Source of the DNA: Vampirovibrio sp.
GTDB lineage: Bacteria; Cyanobacteriota; Vampirovibrionia; Vampirovibrionales; JAJTHC01
Direction: 5' to 3'
NCBI GenBank assembly: GCA_024998755.1
Contig: JACEUU010000003.1
Location: 806,001-870,000 of the forward strand
DNA: 64,000 nt
Made by a program: the position numbers and the translations under genes
Part shown: in pieces, positions 16,260 through 29,439 of the stretch
How the letters are laid out: each line of letters begins with the position of its first letter
How positions within the stretch are numbered: the stretch's first letter is position 1
The notes under the pieces: model-generated
What the model was told of the DNA's origin: nothing
The model's input: only the letters and a program-made list of their open reading frames with translations
Database searches by the model: none

Positions 16260-18392
16260 ATGCGTCGTTTGTTGTTTCATTTTTTCGTTATACTTTCGCT
16301 TTATGGTTTGGCTACGCCCGCATTGGCTGAAAGCTATTTGCTGAAAGGCACGGGCTGGCAATTACCGTTAGATGGCAAAAACGTGCCTCGGGGCAATAAT
16401 CAACTCATTCTTTATACGGCGGATTATGGTACATCTACCAAAACCAACGCTTGGGGTGTTGAAATTTTAGCCTTGCCTGTAGCAGATGCCACAGGGGCTG
16501 GGAATGACTATAAAGTGCAAAATATTCGTAGCGTGTGGGATTGTGTGAAGCCGGTTTCAACGACTGCTTCTACCACGCCTGCTTCAACCGAAGTGGCTTC
16601 GCAAGGCTGTGGCAATTTGCCGTTGCCTGCTGGGGCTATTGTGCTTTCTGCTAGTGGTAGTAAACGAAAACTATTGATGGATTTACTGAAGCCAAGTGTT
16701 GAATTTGAGCTGATGATGCAATTTTTTGATACGGCTTCAACCCCTTTTTCGGTGATGAACCCTTCAGCGGAAAACAACCCAACAGCAGCAACATTCCCTG
16801 GGTTTCGGGGGGCTAACCAGTTATTGGTATACAATAAAAAATACGGTAAAAAAACCACGGGTACGAATGAATTTGGCTATGAAGTAACCGTTTCAAAAAA
16901 TAGAGTAACCGCCACAGAAGGCTCTAATTCCAAAATCCCGAGCAATGGATTTGTACTTAGCGGGCATGGGGCTCAGCGGGATTGGTTGGCTAAAAATGCA
17001 CCGCTAGGGGCGTTGGTTTCAGTGGAAGAAGCCAGCTTGAAATTAACTAGCACCATTGATTTTGAAACTTATGAACGACAATTGAAACAAAAACTAAAAA
17101 CCTTACCCAAGGCTACTCCCAAGCAAGATAAACAACGAGCCAAAAATGCTTTAAAAGAAGCTCAAAAATTTTATCATGCCAAACAGCCTGAAACCGCCGC
17201 TTCTGTGCTAATTGAAGCGATTAAGCAGTTAGAAGCTTCGCAATGGAAAAACCAAGCACGGTTTCCGGCTACGGCTATTAAAGCCACATGGCACCGCCCA
17301 ATGGAAAATTCTCGGCAAGCGGTGCAAGCCACGTTGGATTCCTTCCAGCGTGCAGGCTTGAATACCGTTTTCTTAGAGACGTTTTTCCATGGCTATCCAC
17401 TCTTTCCTTCTACTACGTTTGCTAAATACGGGTTGCCCGCTACGCAATACCCTATTAAAGGCTTACCTAGTACGGCTAATCCAATGCTATGGTGGGTAGA
17501 AGAAGCCCATCTGCGTGGCATGAAAGTTCATGCGTGGATGGAAGTGTTTTATGCAGGAAACCAAGCCATAGAAGGCGTTGGACCTATATTATCTAAATAT
17601 CCGCAATGGGCGAATGTTAGAAGAGATGCGGTAGGGGCTAAAACTCCTATGCCTTCTACTTTGGAAGCCGGCTACTACTTTTTAGACCCCGCCAACCCTG
17701 AAGTGCAAAAATTTATTTTAGCCCTAACCCAAGAATTGGTTACAACCTACGCTGTAGACGGCGTTCAGCTGGATTATATTCGCTACCCAGCTACTAATAG
17801 TATCGAACATCCGCAATTTGTGGAAAGCACGTGGGGGTATTCCCCCACTGCTATTGTTGCGTTTCAAGCACAATCGGGCGTTTCTCCACTGGCGTTAACC
17901 CCAACAGACCCTCAATGGGAAAGCTGGAAGCAATTCAAGCAAGACCAAGTAAACACAATGGTCTCCACCGTTTCAACATGGGTAAAAGGCTATAAGCAAA
18001 CCCACCCTGAACGAGCGAATTTACTACTTTCAGCCGCTATTTTCCCAGATGTGAAAGCCGCTTTAACTTATAAGCACCAAAATTGGGGCTATTGGGCAGC
18101 TGAAGGCTGGGTGGATTTTTTAGCCCACATGAGCCTTACAGCTAGTGTTAACGCGGTTGGACAGGATGTGAAAACAGTTAAAAATGCCGCATTACGGCAG
18201 TCGTTTCCTGTTATTTCAGGGGTGTTTTCTCCGTTTTTTGGGGCGACACCCATTCGGACGCTGGAGCAGTTGGAATCGGCAAGAAAGGCTGGTAGCAATG
18301 GGTATGCCCTATTTGATTCCGCTCATCTTTCGCCACCTTTGCTGGAAGGTTTGCACGTTTGGCAAACCGAAATACCCGAAAATCAGCCGTGA
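16260..18392 (+). CDS. Secreted GHL10-type glycoside hydrolase (family-10-like)
   Basis: About 710 residues. A signal peptide (LLFHFFVILSLYGLATPALA) is followed by about 230 residues of unknown N-terminal region, a helical linker with EAQKFYHAKQPETAASVLIEA (TPR-like), and a C-terminal barrel. The barrel opens with IKATWHRPMENSRQAV and includes NTVFLETFFHGYPLFPST, MKVHAWMEVFYAGN, GYYFLDPANPEVQKF and VDGVQLDYIRYPA, all characteristic of the GHL10 (FenI-like) hydrolases on envelope glycans. The ATG at 16260 follows AAGGAAA; the frame runs back into the tRNA gene, so earlier starts are rejected. Confidence 0.85.
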   Translation: MRRLLFHFFVILSLYGLATPALAESYLLKGTGWQLPLDGKNVPRGNNQLILYTADYGTSTKTNAWGVEILALPVADATGAGNDYKVQNIRSVWDCVKPVSTTASTTPASTEVASQGCGNLPLPAGAIVLSASGSKRKLLMDLLKPSVEFELMMQFFDTASTPFSVMNPSAENNPTAATFPGFRGANQLLVYNKKYGKKTTGTNEFGYEVTVSKNRVTATEGSNSKIPSNGFVLSGHGAQRDWLAKNAPLGALVSVEEASLKLTSTIDFETYERQLKQKLKTLPKATPKQDKQRAKNALKEAQKFYHAKQPETAASVLIEAIKQLEASQWKNQARFPATAIKATWHRPMENSRQAVQATLDSFQRAGLNTVFLETFFHGYPLFPSTTFAKYGLPATQYPIKGLPSTANPMLWWVEEAHLRGMKVHAWMEVFYAGNQAIEGVGPILSKYPQWANVRRDAVGAKTPMPSTLEAGYYFLDPANPEVQKFILALTQELVTTYAVDGVQLDYIRYPATNSIEHPQFVESTWGYSPTAIVAFQAQSGVSPLALTPTDPQWESWKQFKQDQVNTMVSTVSTWVKGYKQTHPERANLLLSAAIFPDVKAALTYKHQNWGYWAAEGWVDFLAHMSLTASVNAVGQDVKTVKNAALRQSFPVISGVFSPFFGATPIRTLEQLESARKAGSNGYALFDSAHLSPPLLEGLHVWQTEIPENQP

Positions 18393-18402
18393 AAATTACC
18401 TA

Positions 18403-18463
18403 AAACTTGATTCTTTGCCCGTTTTTCAACAAACACTTGAAAAAATGGGAGGAATTCAAGTTT
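18403..18463. repeat. E-family hairpin repeat, copy E1 (short)
   Basis: The ends AAACTTGATT and AATTCAAGTTT are near-complementary, with an inner ACTTGAA box. It forms a pair with E2, 74 bases further on. Confidence 0.65.
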
Positions 18464-18537
18464 AAAGCCAGTTTTAGTACCTAAAAACATGAAGACCCTT
18501 TATTGGTAGTTTTTTTAGACAATCCAACACGAAGCCC

Positions 18538-18626
18538 AACTTGATTCTTTACCACTAATTCAAGTGCTTGTTGAATAAATCCCATTTTTTCAAGCTGAAC
18601 TTGAATTTCAGGCAGAAAATCAAGTT
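18538..18626. repeat. E-family hairpin repeat, copy E2 (long)
   Basis: AACTTGATTCTTTACC pairs with GGCAGAAAATCAAGTT, and inside it AATTCAAGTGC...GAACTTGAATT forms a second stem, so the whole 89-base unit is one long imperfect hairpin. Confidence 0.7.
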
Positions 18627-18635
18627 TAACGTATC

Positions 18636-18708
18636 ACGTCATTTAAGAGCGTAGCCGAGGAATCTCCTAAGTTTCTAGGGGGATGTTTCGACTACGCTCA
18701 ACATGACG
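18636..18708. repeat. GTCAT...GAGCGTAGCCGAGGAATCTCC repeat, copy G1
   Basis: CGTCATTTAAGAGCGTAG pairs with CTACGCTCAACATGACG. The block AGCGTAGCCGAGGAATCTCC is repeated at 61321-61340. Similar hairpins are widespread in bacterial genomes. Confidence 0.65.
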
Positions 18709-18757
18709 AGATTTAGGTGATTATTGTAGGGGCGGATTGCATCCGCCCGTTTCTATA

Positions 18758-18865
18758 GCGTTAGTTGCCCCACCCGTAAGGGCGAAAACACGCCAGTTCC
18801 AAAGGTGTACAGTCCCCTCTTCCTCTGGGAGAGGGCTAGGGTGAGGGCAGGCGGGGTTGAGTGCG
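18758..18865 (+). repeat. Left arm of a 108-bp inverted repeat
   Basis: It aligns without gaps to the reverse complement of 19661-19768 at 92 of 108 positions. It contains the common GGGAGAGGGCTAGGGTGAGG hairpin-type motif. Together the arms bracket one gene. Confidence 0.85.
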
Positions 18866-18944
18866 AAGCATGGGGCAACGGCGGGCTACTAGCCCGCAAC
18901 GCCCAAAAACGCTATAATTAACTGCAAAAGGAAATTTTTCGACC

Positions 18945-19610
18945 ATGGTTCAACTGCCAAAAATTGCACTTATATATAAGTATCACCAAGCGTGCTTGTA
19001 TGTTGCTTTAACCTGTGGCTTGGCAATGACAAATGCCCCCGCCCCTGCAGCCACACCGCCAGATGAAGGGCTTTACCATCAACTAGAAGCCGTAAAAGCC
19101 CCCAAAACGGTTACGCCCCCGTTCCCTTTTGAGCAAAAAGATCGTCTGCAGGATGCCAATGGTAGGGTTAGCCAGTCTGCTCAGAAAGCGTACGCTAGCT
19201 TCTGGAAGCGATTAATGCCGTTGCTCAACCATTTAGCCTCGGTTGAAACTGCCATGAGCGAGGGGCGAGCCAAACAAAAAACGCTTACCTTGCAGTGGTT
19301 CGCTTCGCAAGTGGTGTGGGCTAGGTTGTTGCAACAACAATCGGCTGGCACGTTCAAGCCTGAGGACGCCCAGTATAAAACGTATCAGCTAGTGCAGCAG
19401 GCGGTGGCTAATTTGGAAGATGCGTTGGCGTTTTGGCAGGGGAACGAGGCGATAGGGGCTAGTTATCGTCCTACGGCTGTGAATGTGGACGAGGAGGCGG
19501 TTTATTTGGATGCGAAGTTGCGGGTGGCGTTGGAAAGCTTGGTGGAATTGAAGCAGTTGACAGACCTTTATTGGTTGCTGGAAAAAGGCTACAAGCAGGG
19601 CGATAGGTAG
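18945..19610 (+). CDS. Hypothetical exported protein inside an inverted-repeat cassette
   Basis: The 221-residue product has a likely N-terminal signal or anchor (YVALTCGLAMTNAPAPAA), then an almost entirely helical, Ala/Gln/Leu-rich body (FWKRLMPLLNHLASVETAMS, FASQVVWARLLQQQ, LVQQAVANLEDALAFWQ, ALESLVELKQLTDLYWLLEK). No family is recognised. AAAGGAA precedes the ATG. The gene is exactly enclosed by the 108-bp inverted repeats, 79 bases from the left arm and 50 from the right, which suggests it moved or is maintained as a unit; there is no transposase in it. Confidence 0.7.
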   Translation: MVQLPKIALIYKYHQACLYVALTCGLAMTNAPAPAATPPDEGLYHQLEAVKAPKTVTPPFPFEQKDRLQDANGRVSQSAQKAYASFWKRLMPLLNHLASVETAMSEGRAKQKTLTLQWFASQVVWARLLQQQSAGTFKPEDAQYKTYQLVQQAVANLEDALAFWQGNEAIGASYRPTAVNVDEEAVYLDAKLRVALESLVELKQLTDLYWLLEKGYKQGDR

Positions 19611-19660
19611 GCTCTTTTTTTGGCGTTACGGGCTTATAGCACCGCCGTTGGGCTGTGCTA

Positions 19661-19768
19661 CGCATTCAACCCCGCCTTCCCTCACCCTAGCCCTCTCCCA
19701 GCGGGAGAGGGAATAGTACACCTAGGCAAACGGCGGGTTTTCACCCTTTCGGGTGGGTCAACTAACGC
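19661..19768 (-). repeat. Right arm of the 108-bp inverted repeat
   Basis: Reverse complement of the left arm at 18758-18865 with 16 mismatches and no gaps. Confidence 0.85.
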
Positions 19769-19800
19769 AGTGGGGGTGGGGTAGTTACGACTAGAAGCCT

Positions 19801-20355
19801 TTAAGAGCCATAATCAATACAATCCTTTAGCATAGGACTGCCTATCATTTCATCTGCAGATTCACAGACAAATGTTTTTTGCTGACCTTTATTGTAGCCT
19901 TCTGCTTTACTCCAGTCAGATTCAACTAAATCGATATGAACGGAAGAAAATTGATTGGGTGTTTTTAGATATACAATAGGCTCATCGTTAAAGGTCGAAT
20001 CTATCCTATCTACGATTCCTGTAATTTGGATTCTTTTGTCGGCATATTTTTTAATCGCTCTTGCTTCATTGGCATCAAAATCCTTATAAATTTCAGAAGC
20101 TTTTACTTTAATAAGGGTCTTTTCGGCTGGTTCAGAGCTTGGACTTGTTTCTTCTGATTGAGATGTTGTAGAACTTTGGTTTTCGGTATTATCCTTAAGT
20201 GCCATACCACCAGCAATACATCCAGCACAGGAAACGAAGAGAACAACAGGAGCAATGATTAGTGTTATTAGAACTACAGCCCATGTCGGCATTGGCTTTT
20301 TTGGTGCTTTGTCAGGTTGTTGATTAGCTTCAGGCGGTTCTAGAAGTTTTATCAT
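19801..20355 (-). CDS. Membrane-anchored OB-fold protein (tRNA_anti-like)
   Basis: 184 residues: a Pro/Lys-rich cytoplasmic start, one transmembrane helix (WAVVLITLIIAPVVLFVSC) followed by CAGC, a Ser/Thr/Glu-rich linker, and a C-terminal OB-fold-like domain starting KASEIYKDFDANEARAIKKY, then RIQITGIVDRIDS and VHIDLVESDW. That pattern matches the tRNA_anti-like family found in many exported proteins of unknown role. The ATG at 20355 has an excellent AAAAGGAAATACC leader, so the longer frame to 20403 is rejected. Confidence 0.75.
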   Translation of the reverse strand: MIKLLEPPEANQQPDKAPKKPMPTWAVVLITLIIAPVVLFVSCAGCIAGGMALKDNTENQSSTTSQSEETSPSSEPAEKTLIKVKASEIYKDFDANEARAIKKYADKRIQITGIVDRIDSTFNDEPIVYLKTPNQFSSVHIDLVESDWSKAEGYNKGQQKTFVCESADEMIGSPMLKDCIDYGS

Positions 20356-20585
20356 GGTATTTCCTTTTATCGTGTGTAATGGGGAGCGTGTCTTATTTTG
20401 CACTACATTTAAGTATAAATAAGGTTTGCTATAAAAGCAATTATTATAAGCCCTTATGTGGTCTTGCCTTAATTGTAACGAACTATTAAGGTACTTTCTC
20501 TTTGTGGGTTATTGTTATTTTTGGGGGCGTTCATTGTAGTAGTGTGACGGAAGTGTGAAGAAGCGAAAACTTTTAAACATCCCTG

Positions 20586-20614
20586 TTGACACCTTACTTT
20601 GCTTATCATATATT
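20586..20614 (+). promoter_or_regulatory. Main rRNA operon promoter
   Basis: A consensus TTGACA (20586-20591) and TATATT (20609-20614) are separated by exactly 17 bases, about 195 bases before the mature 16S 5' end. Confidence 0.85.
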
Positions 20615-20658
20615 AATTTATGTGGAGGGGCGGTACACACCGCACACTGAACTCCACG

Positions 20659-20683
20659 GTACATTGAAAACTAAATAACCGAG
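20659..20683 (+). other. 5' arm of the pre-16S processing stem
   Basis: Bases 20659-20683 (GTACATTGAAAACTAAATAA and five more) are complementary to 22468-22492 with few mismatches or G-U pairs, bringing the 16S ends together for RNase III. The arm includes a boxA-like segment. Confidence 0.8.
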
Positions 20684-20808
20684 CGAATAAGACGAGATTT
20701 ATCTTGTTTTTTTAAAAAAGAGCTTTAGACAATAATTCCGAGAAATGAAATAGTAGCCAAATAGCGAGATTGAATTCTCAAAGAAGATTACGTGAGTATA
20801 TTTTTTTG

Positions 20809-22322
<1,514 letters not shown>

Positions 22323-22467
22323 AGAGCGTGAATCAATGATATTATATCAGTTGATTTATACTCCTAGGTCGACATCGTCTACTGAATAGTAGAGACGCTT
22401 CAGGGTTTTAGGTTATTATTTTACTGAAGTTGAATGGTGTTTTGGAACTTAAGTTGTTTAAAGCTTG

Positions 22468-22492
22468 CTTGGTTATTTAGTTTTCAGTGTAT
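22468..22492 (+). other. 3' arm of the pre-16S processing stem
   Basis: Complementary to 20659-20683 in the leader, upstream of the 23S boxA. Confidence 0.8.
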
Positions 22493-22526
22493 ATACCAAT
22501 ACATTGATATTTAATGCAAATTAAAT

Positions 22527-22555
22527 TGTTCTTTGAAAACTGCATAGAGTTGTTA
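22527..22555 (+). promoter_or_regulatory. boxA antitermination site and 5' arm of the pre-23S stem
   Basis: TGTTCTTTGAAAACTGCATA is a clear boxA. Bases 22531-22555 also pair with 25682-25706 beyond the 23S gene, forming the long 23S processing stem. Confidence 0.8.
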
Positions 22556-22650
22556 GATATACTTAAAAATTAGTATATAGAAAACGAGAAATTGTTTTTT
22601 GATACTGGTTTACGTAATATTCTTAAAGTAGCCAATAGAAAATAATTAAA

Positions 22651-25658
<3,008 letters not shown>

Positions 25659-25681
25659 ATTGATTGGTGAAGATTAAGTAA

Positions 25682-25706
25682 TAACAACTCTATGTAGTTT
25701 TCAGAG
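25682..25706 (+). other. 3' arm of the pre-23S processing stem
   Basis: TAACAACTCTATGTAGTTTT and the next five bases are complementary to 22531-22555. Confidence 0.8.
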
Positions 25707-25733
25707 AGCGATTTAAGTAATTGCTTTAAAGGA

Positions 25734-25853
25734 TTCTTTGGTGGTTTAGTACGAGGAAAACACCCGTTCCCATCCCGAACACGGCCGTAAAGACTTTGTA
25801 CAGCGACAATACTTAGCTCGAGAGGGCTTGGGAAGATAGCTTTCTGCCAAGGT
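25734..25853 (+). rRNA. rrf: 5S ribosomal RNA
   Basis: About 120 bases, with the terminal stem CTTTGG/CCAAGG and the conserved CCCGTTCCCATCCCGAACAC block. The exact ends are uncertain by a few bases. Confidence 0.92.
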
Positions 25854-25862
25854 TTATATTTT

Positions 25863-25903
25863 AAAACTCCCCTACCAATCGTAAGACTGGTAGGGGAGTT
25901 TTA
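25863..25903 (+). terminator. rRNA operon terminator
   Basis: AAAACTCCCCTACCA and TGGTAGGGGAGTTTT form a perfect 15-bp stem followed by T-rich sequence. Confidence 0.9.
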
Positions 25904-25987
25904 GTTTTGGGGTGGTGGAGGTTCTTTTTTGCTGTCGTCAAATACGAACCAATTAACGTATCAAGAAAAGAATGCGACATCTAATCG

Positions 25988-26836
25988 TTAATTGGTCTTA
26001 TTGGTACCAATGCCCATAAAGGCAAAATCGAAAATTAACGGGTCTTCAGGATGCCACTGGCTAAGAACGTTTGTAATCTCTAAAGCCGTATCTAAATTCT
26101 TTGATTTACGTTGCGTCAGCCCATGCTTCAAGCTAATCGCATGAACATGCGTATCCAACGGAATAATCAACGCTTTCGGGGCAATGCAATCCGCCCAAAA
26201 ACCCAAATCCACCGAAGGCGAAATATCTGCATCAAACCGAACCATCCATTTTAAAAACAGATAAAGCCGCTTCAACGGAGAAACACCCGCCTTCCCATTG
26301 GGAAACATATAACCACACCCATAAGAAAGCTCCCCCTCACGTTGCTGTAACAGGGTTTCACGCAGTAGGTGATTCCACTGGTGTGTGGTTTGGCTTAATA
26401 GCTGCCTATCTTCAATCAGTGAAAGTGAAGCCCCTAAAAAAGAGGCTTTCAACGACCCATAGTTTCTGAGAATGTGCCCCAAGCCTAGTAATAAGGTTGC
26501 CATATCTTCCGCCGTGTAAAAACGGTAGTACCACCCATCCAGCCGACTTTCAAGCTCTGCTTTGGTCGTTGTTTTGATGAATTCAACCGGAGAAACAGCG
26601 TTGGGAAATTGGTAAAAAAGGGTTTCTAACGCCTTAATAATTGCAGGACGTTGCCCATAAGCCATCAGGCAAGTAATTAAAGCCACTACTTCCGCCGAAA
26701 CAGGGTCTTCGGTATACCGATGGACGATTGAAACGGGGTCAGATTCAATAAAAGCGGGTGTTTTGTGCAAGCGAACCTGCTCTTCAAAAAAAGCCTGTGT
26801 TTTCTGTAAAACCTGCATTTTTTTATAGGATGGCAT
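25988..26836 (-). CDS. TIGR02757/DUF2400 family protein
   Basis: 282 residues. The start (KTPAFIESDPVSIVHRYTED, then EVVALITCLMAYGQRP) and the end (LYLFLKWMVRFDADIS, IIPLDTHVHAISLKHGLTQR, LIFDFAFMGIGT) are diagnostic of the DUF2400 family, a conserved helical family of unknown function with a helix-hairpin-helix-like C-terminal part resembling DNA glycosylases. It is probably co-transcribed with the membrane protein gene whose stop is 25 bases upstream. It ends after the rRNA terminator, in convergent orientation to the operon. Confidence 0.9.
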   Translation of the reverse strand: MPSYKKMQVLQKTQAFFEEQVRLHKTPAFIESDPVSIVHRYTEDPVSAEVVALITCLMAYGQRPAIIKALETLFYQFPNAVSPVEFIKTTTKAELESRLDGWYYRFYTAEDMATLLLGLGHILRNYGSLKASFLGASLSLIEDRQLLSQTTHQWNHLLRETLLQQREGELSYGCGYMFPNGKAGVSPLKRLYLFLKWMVRFDADISPSVDLGFWADCIAPKALIIPLDTHVHAISLKHGLTQRKSKNLDTALEITNVLSQWHPEDPLIFDFAFMGIGTNKTN

Positions 26837-26861
26837 AGGGGAATACGTCTTCCTATGCTGG

Positions 26862-27893
26862 TTAAGCCGTAATATCTAGTTCAGGCATATCGACAGTTGT
26901 TAGCGTTTTTACTGGTTTGGGGAAATTCGTTTGAATTATAAGGTAAGCAATGGGGAAGGCTTGACTCCACATCATACCGATATAAGTGCCGAAATAAAGC
27001 ATAATATCCACAATAAGAGAGTCTGAACGAGGCAATAGCAAGGGCAATAAACATCCGCCTACAACTTGAAATGAGCTAATAAAAACCGCTTGAACGGGGT
27101 ATTGTTTAATAAGTTGCCATTGTAAGCCCAACGCTGTTTTAAGCGAAACCTGTTTGGTAACAATCAAACTAGGCAAAAAGCTGGTTAATAAAACAAATAG
27201 CGTTAAAACAATAATACTAATACTAAAGGTCATACCCAGTAAACTAATTTGATTGAAACTGTTAGGATTCCATTGTTGAAGGGTTTGAAGTATCACCGCT
27301 TCAGACGGTGTTTCTTTCAGCCATTGAGCCATTGTTTGTTGCATTTGCGGGCTTTGTAATTCCGCCGGTATACCAATGAGCTTAATAACCCAAGCTCCCA
27401 AGAAAATAAATAAAATCAAGGCACTCAGCTGAATAGCATAGTACCCTAGCATCGATTGACCAAATTGCCCAACGCCGGAAAATAGCGTTTGCATAACGGT
27501 TAATTCAGGGGCTGGTTTGGCTTTTTCAGTAGTGGGTTCAGATTCTTCCTGCGGTGGTTGTGCTTTTAGTTGCAAGGTGCTTTTGGTTCGTTCCACCAAT
27601 AAGTGCATCCAGCCCGCCTGAAATAACACGGATAAGCAACCGATGCTGAGCAGGCAAAATATCCACGGTAGTACTATGCCTAAAGAACTGCCCGTTGTTG
27701 GCATTGGTGCTTCTTTGGGTAATAACATGAGTTGGTTTAGTAGCAGAAAAAAAGCAAATAATAAAACGGGCAAACTGCCAATGGTACTTATAACACTCAA
27801 TTTAAAAGCCTGCCACAATGTGGCTTTAACGGGCGGTAATGGGGAACTAACGGCGGTTTCAGTTGCCGTAAGGGCATCAAAGTTAGTCGTCAT
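26862..27893 (-). CDS. Multi-pass membrane protein of unknown function
   Basis: 343 residues with about six predicted transmembrane helices (for example ISTIGSLPVLLFAFFLLLNQ, IVLPWIFCLLSIGCLSVLFQ, YYAIQLSALILFIFLGAWVI, MTFSISIIVLTLFVLLTSFL). A Glu/Pro/Lys-rich cytoplasmic loop separates helices 2 and 3. The overall layout recalls YciC/DUF-type membrane proteins, but I cannot name a family. The gene lies upstream of the DUF2400 gene in the same orientation. Confidence 0.75.
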   Translation of the reverse strand: MTTNFDALTATETAVSSPLPPVKATLWQAFKLSVISTIGSLPVLLFAFFLLLNQLMLLPKEAPMPTTGSSLGIVLPWIFCLLSIGCLSVLFQAGWMHLLVERTKSTLQLKAQPPQEESEPTTEKAKPAPELTVMQTLFSGVGQFGQSMLGYYAIQLSALILFIFLGAWVIKLIGIPAELQSPQMQQTMAQWLKETPSEAVILQTLQQWNPNSFNQISLLGMTFSISIIVLTLFVLLTSFLPSLIVTKQVSLKTALGLQWQLIKQYPVQAVFISSFQVVGGCLLPLLLPRSDSLIVDIMLYFGTYIGMMWSQAFPIAYLIIQTNFPKPVKTLTTVDMPELDITA

Positions 27894-28100
27894 AAGGTAG
27901 GCACTTTCTACAAGAATACGGAATCTATCTAACTATTACAATAGCACAAGCAACGGCGTTAGTGCTTGTCAAATTTGCACGGTTTGAGGCATAATAAAGT
28001 GATGTTACAAAGTCTCTCTATTCCTTATATAGAGTGTTAGCGTAATAGCCCCATAGTTGTTGAATGCTCAATGACCATAACCTAGAAGAAAGTGCCTACC

Positions 28101-28418
28101 ATGATGATGTTTGATATTGCTAAAATGATGAGCCAAGCGAAAAAAGTTCAAGACCAAATGGTTAAAATCCAAGATGAATTAGCCTCTTCTCAAATGGACG
28201 GTCAATCTGCAGATGGGAAAGTAACCATTTCCTGTAATGGTAAGTTTGAAAATTGGAACGTACAAATTGACCCTTCCTTGAATGATTCGGCTATCATTCA
28301 AGCTGGTGTTCAACAGGCGTTAGAACAGTTGACAGAACGTATTATGAGCAAAACGCAGGATAAAATGTCTGCTTTAACCCAAGGTTTAAACATTCCTGGG
28401 TTGAAATTACCATTCTAG
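28101..28418 (+). CDS. ebfC: YbaB/EbfC nucleoid-associated protein
   Basis: 105 residues, the usual family length. The helical N-terminus (MMSQAKKVQDQMVKIQDELA), a short beta hairpin (DGKVTISCNGKFENWNVQID) and a C-terminal helix ending NIPGLKLPF define the YbaB/EbfC fold, a dimeric DNA-binding protein often next to dnaX or recR; neither is here. It starts with three tandem ATGs after AGAAAG; a GTG three codons earlier (28092) is possible. A strong terminator follows. Confidence 0.93.
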   Translation: MMMFDIAKMMSQAKKVQDQMVKIQDELASSQMDGQSADGKVTISCNGKFENWNVQIDPSLNDSAIIQAGVQQALEQLTERIMSKTQDKMSALTQGLNIPGLKLPF

Positions 28419-28446
28419 CTTACGAATTAATCGTAGGAATAAAGAA

Positions 28447-28483
28447 AAAACCTCTGCTTTGTTAAACAAAACAGAGGTTTTTC
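28447..28483 (+). terminator. Rho-independent terminator after ebfC
   Basis: AAAACCTCTG and CAGAGGTTTT, with inner TTTGT/ACAAA pairing, form a hairpin followed by TTCTT. Confidence 0.85.
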
Positions 28484-28596
28484 TTGAATTTGAAGGGGAG
28501 AGCCTTTATACTAAAGAACAACAAACTGTTTTTAAAAGGATGTATTTTTTTAAAGATTGTCGTTAATAGGTTCTAGCACTAGAGGATACATTTATC

Positions 28597-29379
28597 ATGA
28601 TGATGGCATGGGTTTCAGATGAAACGAAACAAAATTTCAAACACTGGGTCAACCAAAACCAACTGGTGGTTTTAGGCATTTTGCTGATGCTAGGCATCGT
28701 GTTTTCCGTGAGTATTTTTTCAGGGGCGTTTGTTAAAACCAAGCAGTTAGAACAGTCGCAACTAGCCCTAACCGGCTTTGCCCAAAAAGATGTTACGGCA
28801 GACCAAGTGGAATGGCGGTTACAAGTAACCGAAACCGCCAAAACTCGGCAAGAAGCCATTAAATTGTTAAATAAGCATTTTGAGGTAGTCAAGGATTTTG
28901 TAATGCATGGGGATATTCCCGAAGATGCGTTGGATGAAGACCCGCTTGTAGCCAACACCAAGTATGAAAAAAATAGCCAAGGTTACGATACAAATGAAAT
29001 TGATGGCTACGAACTATCTAAAACCTTGGTTGTTGCCACGGAACGGGTTAGCCAAGTAGCAGCCTTAGTTAAATCTGTCGGTAGACTGGTTGGGGAAGGC
29101 GTGCCAGTGCAAGCACAATCGCCCGCTTATTTCTACAAGAATTTGGATAATTTGAAATTGGAATTGATTGGGCAAGCCACGAAAAATGCCAAAGATAGAG
29201 CAGAAACGATGGCGAAAAATACGGGCGGTTCGGTTGGTCCTATGGTTAAGGCTTCCAGTGGTGTGTTTCAAATTACCCCGAAGTTTTCAACGGAAGTTTC
29301 AGATTATGGCACGTATGATACGTCTACCATTGATAAAAAAGTAACCTCAGTAGTTAATGTTACGTTTTCTGTATTTTAA
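28597..29379 (+). CDS. SIMPL (DUF541) domain protein, membrane-anchored
   Basis: 260 residues: an N-terminal signal anchor (VVLGILLMLGIVFSVSIFSG) followed by a SIMPL domain. The domain starts at LALTGFAQKDVTADQVEWRL and includes KTLVVATERVSQVAALVKSV and the conserved ATKNAKDRAETMAKNTGGSVG stretch, with the beta ending VVNVTFSVF. SIMPL proteins are periplasmic and of unclear role (stress-related in some species). Three tandem ATGs start the gene. It converges with motA across a shared bidirectional terminator. Confidence 0.9.
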   Translation: MMMAWVSDETKQNFKHWVNQNQLVVLGILLMLGIVFSVSIFSGAFVKTKQLEQSQLALTGFAQKDVTADQVEWRLQVTETAKTRQEAIKLLNKHFEVVKDFVMHGDIPEDALDEDPLVANTKYEKNSQGYDTNEIDGYELSKTLVVATERVSQVAALVKSVGRLVGEGVPVQAQSPAYFYKNLDNLKLELIGQATKNAKDRAETMAKNTGGSVGPMVKASSGVFQITPKFSTEVSDYGTYDTSTIDKKVTSVVNVTFSVF

Positions 29380-29400
29380 CGCTTAGTGCTTGATTTTTTC

Positions 29401-29431
29401 AAAGGGCGGTTTTTTAAAACCGCCCTTTTTT
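29401..29431. terminator. Bidirectional terminator between the SIMPL gene and motA
   Basis: AAAGGGCGGTTTT and AAAACCGCCCTTT form a stem flanked by A and T runs, so it can act for both convergent genes. Confidence 0.9.
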
Positions 29432-29439
29432 GATTTCGA

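Larger units (their letters stand above)
18393..18944. other. Repeat-packed intergenic region
   Basis: The 552-base gap contains, in order, hairpin repeats E1 and E2, repeat G1 with GTAGCCGAGGAATCTCC, one GTAGGGGCGGATTGCATCC hairpin (18724-18749), and the left 108-bp arm of the inverted-repeat cassette. No gene is seen. Confidence 0.7.
20356..20808. other. rRNA operon upstream region and leader
   Basis: The 453 bases between the OB-fold gene and 16S rRNA hold the rRNA promoter, a boxA-like TTGAAAACTAAATAA and the 5' arm of the 16S processing stem. No gene is seen. Confidence 0.75.
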
